Origin: Scilla litardierei
Lineage: Eukaryota > Streptophyta > Magnoliopsida > Asparagales > Asparagaceae
Direction of reading: 5' to 3'
DNA length: 64,000 bases
Assembly (NCBI GenBank): GCA_030789695.1
Contig: CM061142.1
Coordinates: 141,641,637 to 141,705,636, forward strand
In this document: positions 55,102-64,000 of the stretch, one piece after another
How positions within the stretch are numbered: position 1 is the stretch's first letter
Layout of the letters: every line of letters begins with the position of its first letter
Program-made: the position numbers and the translations under genes
Notes under the pieces: model-generated
Seen by the model: only the letters and a program-made list of their open reading frames with translations
The model's database searches: none
Told to the model about the DNA's origin: nothing

Positions 55102-55756
55102 TAAGGGATGGCAAAATGAACCAGATTCGAACCCAAACACGGCCTCTTGGCCCGGATACGAGTAGTATCCAATTCGGCTAGGATCCGAGTTGATCAGACC
55201 GACCTTGATAAAATCCAGTTCAAGTATGGATGTGACCCGGTAACCCGACTCAGCCCTAATTCCATCTGCTTATATATTAGACATTTACACATATTATTAT
55301 CATATCCAACAGCTCACATACCTCAATAGTAAGTAAGCAAGCATCCAGGTGGCTCATATTCAAATCCTACTGGGTTCTTTGGTATTATTTTAAAATAAAT
55401 TATTAATCAATATATATCAATTCCAGCTTTGCCTATTCAATATATATGTGTAAATAATGAATATTCTCAATACCACTTAGTAAAGTGTTTATATCCACAA
55501 ATAAGAAGTTGAGGGTTCCAATCTTATTTGTCACATATTATTTTTTTCTCATCTTTTCAGACTGAACCTGATCCGGATCTGACCCGACAGACAAACTAGG
55601 TTGAGTATGGGTGACCCAATTGACACTCAGGCCATGTACCGATTTTCGAACCTTGACATGGACTTAATCCGGGTTGGGTTCGTGATTACCCTTACCTGGG
55701 TCCGGTCAAACATGAAACGACCAGAACCCGACCCGACTCTACATGCTGCCACCCTA
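55102..55756. mobile_element. Candidate MITE with degenerate ends
   Basis: The left end 'taagggatggcaaaatga' and the right end (reverse complement) 'tagggtggcagcatgta' look like imperfect inverted repeats, and both subterminal regions contain 'gacccg' and 'gaaccc' words. The 8-bp flanks agree at only about five positions, so the call is tentative. Confidence 0.45.
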
Positions 55757-56214
55757 GCATTCCCCTCCATCAATTCTTGGTCGACTTACTTATTCAATGA
55801 GCTCATCACCACCTTCAAAAGGATCCCCTTCAATATGGTGGCGTTCATCATGATGCAATGCTATTGCAGAAGGCAACGTCAACACTGGGGCTCTTCAAGG
55901 AGTTGTTTTAGGCAAATAAAAACATAGTATTACAACGTTTAACCATTTTAGGAAGAACTTTTTGACCATAGAGTGGTCGTTTACATACATATTTGCTTTC
56001 TAAAGGATGGCAAGGTAGTAGAGAAAGATGTTACGATGGTGCTCTCAAAGAAAATGCTAATCGAGGCAAGGATAGCAATGATATCCTCCACTCATGTGGG
56101 TGAGTTTGGCAAAGTTTGCAAAGTGGCAAAGAACAGTTAACCCAAGGGCAGTCAGAGTGGAGAAGAACTGAACGGAGGGAGACACGATGCATATGGATTA
56201 GGTGAGCGCAAGGA
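55757..56214. other. Intergenic spacer
   Basis: Short open stretches exist on the plus strand (for example through 55760..55927), but no convincing domain. It may hold a very decayed gene fragment. Confidence 0.3.
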
Positions 56215-56281
56215 TCATTCACACAAAACGGAAGCATGAAATGATGTGACGGGGATTTGAAAAAAAAAGAGAGTTATGAAT

Positions 56282-57322
56282 GAGAGTTGTTATTAGCACA
56301 GATCTAATTGTTAAGTTCACATACCACTTATTTACAAATTTGCCATTAAAAATCTTTTGCTGAGTTTACACACCACTTATTTACAAATTTTCCCTAATCC
56401 TCCCCTCTCACCATTCGCGTCGCCGGTCCCATTCTCCACCGCCGCCCCCGCCTCCCATCACAGACCCCACCTCCAAATTAGAAACCAAATTACTCGTGGG
56501 AGTTGAGATCGGTGCACTCTGCTGCCAATTTCGATAGGATCAACTGAACTAAAACCCTAAAAGCTTCACCACTTGTTCGTCTCCAGCGGAGGCGGCTATG
56601 TGGAGTGGCATGTCGCCGTCGGGTCCGCCGTGGATGTTTGCGCGTGCAATGGCTGCTAGCATAAGGCGTGCACAGTCGTGACGGTGTTCTTTTGCTGCCA
56701 AATGGAGGGCAGTGTGCCTGTCGGAAGTTTGAGCGTTTACATCGGCACCTTTCAATAGTAAAAGACGCATCACTTCTAGGTGGTCGCCAGCAGCAACGAA
56801 GTGGAGCGGACCCCATGCAGATGTTGATGATTTCTCTGCGGATGCGTGATGGGCCAACAGAAGCTCAACGATAAGGGTCTCTCCGGCCGCCATCGTCGAT
56901 TCAAGCGGTGTGCGGCCGACTCAGCTTTGAGCTTCCACGTTGGGGTTGAACTCGAGAATTAACTGCACTAAATCAGCACGACGGCAAGAAATGGCTAGAT
57001 GGAGTAAAGATTGCCCTGTAGAGTCAGCAAAATCCGCATCATTCCATTCTAATTTGGCATCAGATTGCAGCAATCTCAACTCCCACGAGTAATTTGGTTT
57101 CTAATTTGGAGGCGGGGGTCTGTGATGGGAGGCGGGGGCGGTGAGGGGTTCCTCAGCGGCTGCGGTGGAGAAGAGGGACATCGTCGCAAATGGGGAGGAT
57201 GGAGGAGCAGGGTAAACTTGTAAATAAGTGGTCTGTGGATTCAGCGAAAGGTTTTTAATGGCAAACTTGTAAATAAGTGGTTTGTGAACTTAGCAATTAG
57301 GTTTGTGCTAACAACAACTCCC
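56282..57322. mobile_element. Pack-MULE carrying an ankyrin-repeat gene fragment
   Basis: Long terminal inverted repeats of about 220 bp (56282..56511 and about 57078..57322) share blocks such as 'taccacttatttacaaatttgccattaaaaa' and 'accaaattactcgtgggagtt' in inverted order. Flanks GTTATGAAT and CTTGTGAAT give a 9-bp duplication with two mismatches, as for Mutator-like elements. Between the repeats lies an ankyrin-coding fragment and no transposase. It is inserted in an element-6-like LTR. Confidence 0.82.
56549..57075 (-). pseudogene. Captured ankyrin-repeat gene fragment
   Basis: On the minus strand about five ankyrin repeats can be read in one frame: 'GQSLLHLAISCRRADLVQL', 'GRTPLESTMAAGETLIVELL', 'WGPLHFVAAGDHLEVMRLLL', 'HTALHLAAKEHRHDCARLM' and 'DMPLHIAASAGDEQVVKLL'. 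A TGA at 56921..56923 breaks the frame between the first and second repeat; downstream of it 115 codons are open from ATG 56891..56893. It lies wholly inside the Pack-MULE and both ends run into the inverted repeats, so it is a gene fragment, not a complete host gene. The parent gene is not identified. Expression as a chimeric transcript is possible but not shown. Confidence 0.8.
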
Positions 57323-57560
57323 TTGTGAATTTGATAACTTTTCAGGCCTCGCACCACATAGATCTAATGATCACCAACTCCCATGCCTCGCACACAGATA
57401 TTTTCAGACTGCTCACCCAGGCACCCAAACACACTCTCAAAATCTAATGTAAAAGATATGATTTTCGGAAAACTCAAGTTTAAATTTTATGCTTTAAAAA
57501 TCATTTCAAAATGATTTGAAAATATTTTCCTAATTTTAAAATATACCCCAACACTAACCC

Positions 57561-58021
57561 TATTATAGAGATCTTGGGAAGCAAGCATCAAGAATGCATC
57601 AAATAGACATTAGTTTAATAATGTATTTGATGTAAATTTATTTCTTTTGTATCTTGTTAAGGTCTTACTAAAAGCACCCGCACTTAGCACCACTTACCTT
57701 AGCTTTAACCCTAACACTAACACTTGTTGAGTATTAGACTTCTTGCTACTTGGTTTTGATGATAAGTAAACAAAAATACTTGTGACTAATCCCATACTTG
57801 CATTTAATCTATTGCCTGAGCCATTCATGAAGATCATGTAGTAATGGATGACACTCAAGGATCAAGCAATGCTTATAAAGTTGATTGGATGATCGAAGAT
57901 GAAGATAGAAGCTTCAAGAAGACTTCAAGATCTTTCAATAGAAATAAGAGAGACAAAAACAAATGTAACCTTTTTATTCTCTTCTTCTTTCTTATTAGTA
58001 TGTAGTTTAGAAGTAAAATTA
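57561..58021. other. Spacer with LTR-like words
   Basis: AT-rich. At about 57725..57775 the sequence 'tgttgagtattagacttcttg' and 'ttggttttgatgataagtaaac' looks like the start of a plant copia LTR, but no partner was found. Confidence 0.3.
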
Positions 58022-59768
58022 TGTTGGATCACTGTTCGGTCCCCAGGTTTGCACCACGGGGGCATGAATCACCGCAAGTGCACGGTGCGCTATAGTATAG
58101 AAAGATTGTCGAACTCAAGGAGGCGATCGTTTAACGCTTAGATTTATATGGAAGGAGGAGAGTATGTGGTCGGGGGTTGTCACGAGTGATTGATTGGTTG
58201 GTTGTGGAAATCGAGAGTTAACTAGAAATTAAACGTCTAAGGCTTTCGGGATTCCCTGCTAGACCCTTGGGTCACGGATGCCAGGTCAACTGGCCCTACG
58301 TCGGACAATGGATTAGGGTAGGAGTGTCACATCCGTAGATGAGAACGAGTACTTAACTTTCGTTGTTCCTACTCATCTAACGCATCCTATGCGAAACCGT
58401 GCTCTCGTAGTCGGTTTCACACAGGAATGCGTGCATTAAGCTTGACACTTGGTCTCGCCTCGCAGATCCGTATCCACTCTCGTGATCTACGGAGTGCGAC
58501 GCTATCCTATGGTTGGTTCTAGCATCGGCATGCTCTCGCAGTCACCAACTAGCAGATTGGGGATTAGCGGTCGCCCCGGTTCTCGCGTCACTTTCGTAAC
58601 CACGAGTCCCGAAGAACGACCGCTAAGCCTAAATCGGATTTGTGTGGATTCTCCACAAGATACAGAGCCGCCTTCGTGATACCCCGATCCTAAGGCCAAT
58701 CCCCCAAAACCCTTGTTTAAACCTCCATAGGGCAACCCTAGATTGATCCAACGGGGGTCTAACCTAACATCCGATCCCTAGGATCCTAGGGATCATCCCT
58801 AAGCCCTAGATACACACTACTCTAGCAAGGAAAAAGATCTAAATACGATAGCAATAGAGATATGCATATCAAACCGGTCAAATTGCATGAAATTAATTTC
58901 AATAGAGAAAGCAAGAGAAATGAGAGCAATGGTAAAGAAATAAAGAAAATCCAACAACAAACAAAGAATTAGATTACAAAAGAGTTTACCAAAAGAGAGC
59001 TCCCAAAATAGCTTTAAGGGTTTTGCTACAGAAAATTAAAGCTTAACTTATTCTAAAAATGTGTTACTATTTATACAAAATGGTTTAGGTTTGGGTTTTA
59101 AAAGAAAACCACCCTGAAACCCATTAATTTTAGTCAAATAGGAGTCTATTGACCTACCCCTCGGCTGAGCACAGTGCTCAGTCGGTCGAGCGGTGCCTTG
59201 TGTAGTGCTCCGCTTGGCGCTCGAGAAGGGGTCGCTTGGGCGAGCGAGTTAAGTCGCTCGCCCGAGCGTCATGTCGCTCGGTCGAGCGAATTAAGTTCCA
59301 AGAATTCCAGAGCCCAAGTCCTTCATTTATTGGGCTCCTCTGACGGTTAGATCGGGTGAGCCGGCTGGTCGCTCGGCCGAGCGCCCCGAGGAAGAACTTG
59401 GTTGCTCCTTGGCGTATCACAGCTCGGTCGAGAGCATCAAGCGCTCGGCCGAGCGATCTGGAAATTTCCTCCAAGCTTCTTCTCTCCTCTTCTTTACTTC
59501 TCTTCTCTTCTTCTCTCCTCTTCTACTCCTCTCCTTCGCTTCTTTGGCCTCCTTGGGTCATCATGGCAAGGCGAAGTGAGCTTTGGCGTCGATGTTGTGC
59601 ATATAACCCCATATCGCTCTGAATCGCGCCGAATTCCCTGAAAACACATAAAACATCAAAAGAATCAAGAATATTGAGACACACACGATATAATACGAAA
59701 ATATGGATTCGGGCGATCGAAACGACATGGGAATGCATGGTAAAAACATGAAAAATATAGGCACAACA
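58022..59768 (-). repeat. 3' LTR of element 7
   Basis: About 1.75 kb, plus-strand ends TGTTGGATC...GGCACAACA. It includes an array of 'cgctcggccgagcg'-like palindromes at 59180..59460 and a CT-rich stretch at 59470..59535. Confidence 0.78.
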
Positions 59769-59783
59769 AAATCCCCCAAGCTT
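59769..59783 (-). other. Polypurine tract of element 7
   Basis: The plus strand AAATCCCCCAAGCTT directly follows the LTR, so the minus strand is AAGCTTGGGGGATTT, the typical Athila tract. Confidence 0.75.
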
Positions 59784-61441
59784 ACCTCTTACTCGTCTTC
59801 GAGGAAGACGAATAAGGAGTTCGTCGGATGGTAAAAATAAAGAAGTGCAAAAGAAACCAAAAGATAGGAAAGACGACTAAATCATCTCCTCATCTCATAG
59901 CACGCAACAACACTTCAACTTCATAAATTAAAAATGCACTACTCATGAGGATTCATCAAGTCTAGCAAAGAATATATATAGAATGGATTTTCAAATGAAT
60001 GGCATGAACTCGAATATATGATATGAAGTTAGATGGGGATTCCTATTATAGCATGCAATCAATATACAGAATCCATGAGTCGAGCTCAAATCTCCACAAC
60101 TCATTCTCTAAGCAGCGAATAGTATCATGACCAATTAATTCAAGCATGCAAGATAATTTTAATTATTTTTATAAATGAGGATGGTAAGTTCAATTAAATC
60201 CAGAAATCACTGCACTAAACTCTTTCACAATCCCTAGAAATCATCGACCTTGCCATGTCTTTATTCTATATAGAAAGTGAGGTAGAGATGTAGGATTTTT
60301 CTTTTTACAATTGTTTTTGGCTATACAATTTTCTTTATATACACATACTTTTATTTTCTTATATACACGAGATAACTCAATATATACAAGAGGCGACCTA
60401 TGCATCCCAGACCAGACTGTCTTAAGGCATCAGGTTACGAAGAACACCTCGGGCCTATTATTCGTATGTAATTATATTTTTTTGTTTTTGATCTTTTTTT
60501 TGGAGATTTTTGCAAACTTACGTAAACGCGATAGAATGCAAAGCACGATCAAGATTGCAATTGGCTATATACAAAAAATAAAAAGCATAGAATTGGGACA
60601 TGGCTCGGTGTCAGAATATCCAGTAGACACTACTTGAGTGTCATGGGTTATCCAAACCCAATTGAACTACCATCCATTATGAAAATAGACGTTTTCACAC
60701 AATCATGCAATTTTCACTCAATTTTCAATCAATCATGCATTTTCAAGCTTAACTGTTTCAAGAATACTCATTGGGGAGAATATGAATTCAAAGCATGGAA
60801 AAGCATATTAAAAAGCATCCTAATCAAGGAATATCTCTAACACACGGAAGCATAGAGTTCAAAAATCATAATCCATTCTATATAAATATGCGGTGACGTG
60901 CAATAGACTATGACGAATCCTACGTGAGTGTGTAAAGCAGATAAGTTGAGTGTGTGCAGCTTATAATGCAATCATAGGAGAATCATCTTTAGTCTAAATA
61001 AAAGAAAAAGAGGAAGAAATGAAAAACATGCATGCGAACAAATAAGAAAAGAAAAATAAAAATGATAATAAAAAGGGGGAAAATGGGGCAGTAGTGGAAC
61101 TAAAAATGGGAATAAGGAAAAAGAATAAGTAAAAAGCGATAGCGCTCATCCCTCAAGCTAAACGCAGTAGCGTCCTCACTGCTGAGAACACGGGCGTAGA
61201 GATGAGAGATGATGCTTGGGAGGTGTGATGAAAGATAAACGAAGTTATAAAATATGCATATGCGTATGTACAGTATGTATGATGATGATGCAGGTGATGA
61301 TGATGCATAATATGTGCAATATGGACAACAAAAATCAACGTCAAAATGTGACTCCCCAAGCTGAACTAAGATGGGCCCCGAAAAGACAGATGTGCACAAT
61401 GATTGGAGGGGGAGACACTGGGACAGTAAGAAGCTAATAAA
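59784..61441 (-). other. 3' non-coding region of element 7
   Basis: About 1.65 kb of AT-rich sequence between the last coding remnant and the polypurine tract. No open frame with recognisable domains. Confidence 0.5.
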
Positions 61442-61870
61442 TCAGGCAGCACCACCACCCGGTGGGGGTGGTGGCTGAAGAAGGTGAAGGATACAGTCCA
61501 GCTTCTCGCTGTTTCGCTGTCCAATATCAGTGAGTGTCCTCATGGCTCTGCGGCGCTCAATAATAGCCTGATCCACCCCACATAGTTGACCTGCAATGTC
61601 GGGGGGGAGGAGAGATGCTGAACGCTCCCCTAGAAGATGTGCCATGTGTAGTGAAAAAGGGATGCACTGGGAGCGCAGGCTATGCAGATAGTGGCGTAGT
61701 GGGGACAACAGTAGTGGAGGAAGGAGCAGATGTCAATTCCAATGTCTGTGCAAGTAAGGATAGGGTAGGTACCGATACAGTAGAGGTGGCAGCAACAGAT
61801 GTAGAGACAGAAACCACCACACTCTTCGTAAGAATCACTGAGACGGTGCTGGGAATGGGTACGGTCAGGG
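61442..61870 (-). pseudogene. C-terminal remnant of an Athila open reading frame
   Basis: On the minus strand a Ser/Thr/Val/Pro-rich stretch (61870 down to about 61700) is followed, in another frame, by 'GERSASLLPPDIAGQLCGVDQAIIERRRAMRTL' and a proline-rich end with the stop at 61442. It resembles the C-terminal part of plant Athila-encoded proteins. The frame change shows decay. The 5' part is cut off by element 8. Confidence 0.5.
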
Positions 61871-61875
61871 ATACA

Positions 61876-63633
61876 TGATCACTCCATATTTTACACCTTT
61901 TTTCTGCATGTTTTCATGACGTTTTGGTCGCCAATATTGCGATTTTCACGATTATTCCACGATATTGCGATGCTTTTCACTATTTCTTGTTTTTGTCGTA
62001 TTTCAGGAAATATGGAGCGATTTGGAGCAAAAATGAGATCAGAGGAGTTTCACACACTTCGGAGTGTCACCCACGGCTTATTGGGGGACTTATCAGCGAT
62101 GGAGGATGAGTGGAAGAAGAAGGAATTCGATAGGATCGACGAGGGAGCCAAAAGAAGAAGAAATGAGCTCAGAAGCACATCACTCGGCCGAGCAAGACTG
62201 CTCATTCGACCGTGTGAAGGATCACCCTCGCCCGAGTGAAACGGATACGCACTGTAAATTTCAGACGTTTCCTCGGCCGAGTAAGGAAGTCTACTCGACC
62301 GAGTGAGAAAGCTCACTCACCCGAGTCAGTCAGAGAAATCAGACAGAAAAGAGCCCAAGTTACTGGAAAATCTGAGGAAGCTCACTCGGCCGAGCATGAT
62401 TGCTACTCGGCCGAATGAAGAAGACTGCTCGGCCGAGTCACCCCGAGAGACGGACCCATGAGAACCTCGAAGTTACTGTTTTTAAGGGGTTGTCACTCGG
62501 GTGAGTGATAAGGGTCACTCGGCCGAGTGACTCTCTCCGACTGCTGATAGGAATGCGAATTCTGGGCTGCGCAGGGGCAGTTTTGTCATGATTTTTTGGA
62601 CGATTTTGGCTTGTATTTAAGCCTAGTTTTTACCCTAGTTTTAGGAGAGACTTGAATTAATTTTTAGAGTCTTTTTAAGGTTTTAAACGGCTATTGTTTG
62701 GAGAAATCTCAGCTGGAGATCATTGGCTACATTATTGGTTTGTTCTTTCTTGCTAAAAAACACATTTTTATGAATTGTTTCTTCTTTGCAATGAAATGTG
62801 CCATGATTATTATTGTTATTTCTGAGATTTTTATGATGATTAGTGAGTAGTTCCATCATTCTAGGGCATAGGGATGGACCCTATGGACCCGATCTTCGAA
62901 TTGTGATGAATTTATAGATTTGTTGCTAGAATTGATAATGGTTAGGTTGTGATCGATTTATTACTAGTAGCTAGGAATTCATATCGATTGGGATTTGCAA
63001 GAGATTGGATCCAAGTTGATAGGGAGGCCTAGATATTCGATTTAGATTAATAATTGGAATTCTCTAGATTTGGTTTGTAAGAGATTGGACCAAAGCTAGG
63101 ATTTTTAATTATGAATCTACACTTATATTCGTTTGCAAGAGATTGGACGAATAAGAACTATCATAACCTAGGTCGTAGCTCGAGTTTGCATGAGAGTGGG
63201 CTCAAGATGCGATTGGACGATGATGTCGATCTTCACGCTAGCGGTTTAGGCTAGGGTTTGCATGAGAGTGGGCCCTATCCTAGGTTTGCTATAGACCGGC
63301 AACAGTGCGAGAGCGTGAGCTTGGTTCTACATTAAGTTGCGACTAGTTCACCTATATTCAAGCTTAGCAACAATGAAATTTATGATTCACAAGTATGAGA
63401 GACGGTCTGTAGTGGGGATTTCCTATCCCTAGACGCTTTATTATATTGATATTTCTTGCTATTTGAACGATTGTGACTATTACATCAAAACTATTCTTAT
63501 TCTCTTGATAGCTAAGTAATCAAAGTGAGAAAATGTCATTTATCGTCCCTGTGTTCGATACCCGATCGGCACTACACCGTGCACTTGCGGTAAAACTACA
63601 AGTCGTTTTAGGGTGTATATCCAGACGTGATCA
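61876..63633 (+). repeat. 5' LTR of element 8
   Basis: 1758 bp with perfect inverted ends TGATCAC...GTGATCA. It contains about ten 'ctcggccgag'-like palindromes (62180..62545) and several 'tttgcaagagattgga' type repeats (62995..63290). Near its 3' end 'caccgtgcacttgcgg' matches the same block in element 7. Confidence 0.85.
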
Positions 63634-63639
63634 AGGTTT

Positions 63640-63657
63640 TGGCGTCGTTGCCGGGGA
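63640..63657 (+). other. Primer-binding site of element 8 (tRNA-Asp type)
   Basis: TGGCGTCGTTGCCGGGGA lies six bases after the LTR. Athila and Tat elements use TGGCGCCGTTGCCGGGGA, complementary to tRNA-Asp; there is one difference here. Confidence 0.88.
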
Positions 63658-63768
63658 GGCGACGATATTTTATTTTTATTTACTTAGTTATTTCTTTTGT
63701 TTTATTATTTTTATCTTTTTATTCCTCTATCGTGCTAACAATTCCATCGAAGCTCTATTTTTCTGTGC

Positions 63769-64000
63769 ATGTACACGAGATCTACGGAGAATCAAGAAGA
63801 TCTATTATTTGATCCGGAGATCGAGCGTACCGAAAGGAGGTTTAGAGCCGAGAGAAGACTTGCTATAGAGGACGATTGTATGAACCGACGGGAGACACCG
63901 GAAGAATTAGCGGCACGCATGGCTAGAATAATATCTATCAGAGATAGGCTTCGGCCTAAGACTACTTCTACTACTTCATCCATTGCGATGGCGGAATTGG
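63769..64000 (+). CDS. gag: Gag of element 8, N-terminal part
   Basis: From ATG 63769 an open frame of 77 codons runs to the window end without a stop. The start MYTRSTENQEDLLFDPEIER, an acidic-basic mix with 'FDPEIER', is the usual Athila Gag beginning. It starts about 110 bases after the primer site. Being open this far and next to an intact primer site, it may belong to a fairly recent copy; the rest is outside the window. Confidence 0.75.
   Translation, partial: MYTRSTENQEDLLFDPEIERTERRFRAERRLAIEDDCMNRRETPEELAARMARIISIRDRLRPKTTSTTSSIAMAEL

Larger units (their letters stand above)
56215..57560 (-). repeat. Element-6-related LTR fragment, interrupted by a Pack-MULE
   Basis: The left part 56215..56281 ('cacacaaaacggaag..atgatgtgacggggattt..agagttatgaa') and the right part 57323..about 57560 ('ttgtgaatttgataac', 'gcctcgcaccacatagatctaatgatcacc', 'cacccaggcacccaaacacactctcaaaa') follow the LTRs of element 6 in order. 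No internal region or second LTR is seen next to it, so it is a solo or truncated LTR. The orientation is taken from element 6. Confidence 0.65.
58022..61875 (-). mobile_element. Athila-type Ty3/gypsy retrotransposon, 3' part (element 7)
   Basis: 3' LTR 58022..59768, then polypurine tract and internal sequence to 61875, where element 8 begins. The LTR shows the Athila/Tat phrase 'accgcaagtgcacggtgcgc' (minus strand of the usual 3' LTR end) and is related in inverted orientation to the LTR of element 8. The remainder of the element would lie right of the window, beyond element 8. Confidence 0.75.
61876..64000 (+). mobile_element. Athila-type Ty3/gypsy retrotransposon, 5' end (element 8)
   Basis: A complete 5' LTR (61876..63633), a tRNA-Asp-type primer site and the start of gag. 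The element continues beyond the window. The pentamer before the LTR is ATACA (61871..61875), which should recur after the 3' LTR. It is inserted in the internal region of element 7. Confidence 0.85.

Noticed and set aside
55757..56214. A faint resemblance to pentatricopeptide-repeat sequence
   Set aside because: Only short scattered words fit and the frame breaks repeatedly; not enough to call a pseudogene.
1..64000. CRISPR arrays, rRNA operons, intact tRNA genes or bacterial-type operons
   Set aside because: None was seen; the regular repeats are LTRs, subterminal transposon motifs or low-complexity tracts, and the gene structure is that of a plant nucleus.

Overview
This is nuclear DNA of a flowering plant. 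It holds one host protein-coding gene, embedded in and filled with transposable elements. The host gene is SPB1, encoding the FtsJ-type AdoMet-dependent 2'-O-methyltransferase of 60S ribosome assembly. It lies on the + strand in eleven exons, 17787..53632. All ten introns are GT-AG, all phases fit, and the spliced product is 833 codons, close to the usual plant SPB1 size. Exon 1 is visibly more GC-rich than the later exons, a habit common in monocots, but the species cannot be fixed from the sequence.

Layout. (1) 1..17501 is a triple nest of Ty1/copia elements, all on the minus strand. A young, SIRE-like element (288..10079, target duplication TTTAT) sits in the 3' LTR of a second copia (188..16776, target duplication AATAC). 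The second sits in the leader of a third, whose 5' LTR ends only 285 bp upstream of the SPB1 start codon. (2) 17502..17786 is the surviving SPB1 promoter, with a site II element and two telo boxes. (3) Intron 1 (4.7 kb) carries two non-autonomous Helitrons placed tail to tail and a tRNA-derived SINE-like segment. (4) Intron 4 (3.2 kb) carries a tandem duplication; one copy holds a 590-bp hAT MITE and the other preserves the empty site. (5) Intron 6 is 23.8 kb. It holds a gag-only Ty3/gypsy element (27552..36996) whose LTR was entered by a 6.9-kb transposase-bearing hAT (27744..34686), a decayed Ty3/gypsy element (38399..44205), a non-coding LTR element (44413..47383) and a 76-bp perfectly palindromic hAT MITE (49149..49224).

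(6) Downstream of SPB1 lie a 580-bp hAT-like MITE, a second MITE candidate, and a Pack-MULE (56282..57322). The Pack-MULE carries an ankyrin-repeat gene fragment between roughly 220-bp inverted repeats and is inserted in an LTR related to the non-coding element of intron 6. The window ends with two Athila-type Ty3/gypsy elements: the 3' end of one on the minus strand (58022..61875), cut by the 5' LTR, tRNA-Asp-type primer site and gag start of another on the + strand (61876..64000).

No CRISPR array, rRNA or functional tRNA gene was seen. Most boundaries rest on paired LTRs or inverted repeats together with matching target duplications read from the window. Family assignments rest on recognised motifs and were not checked against any database.
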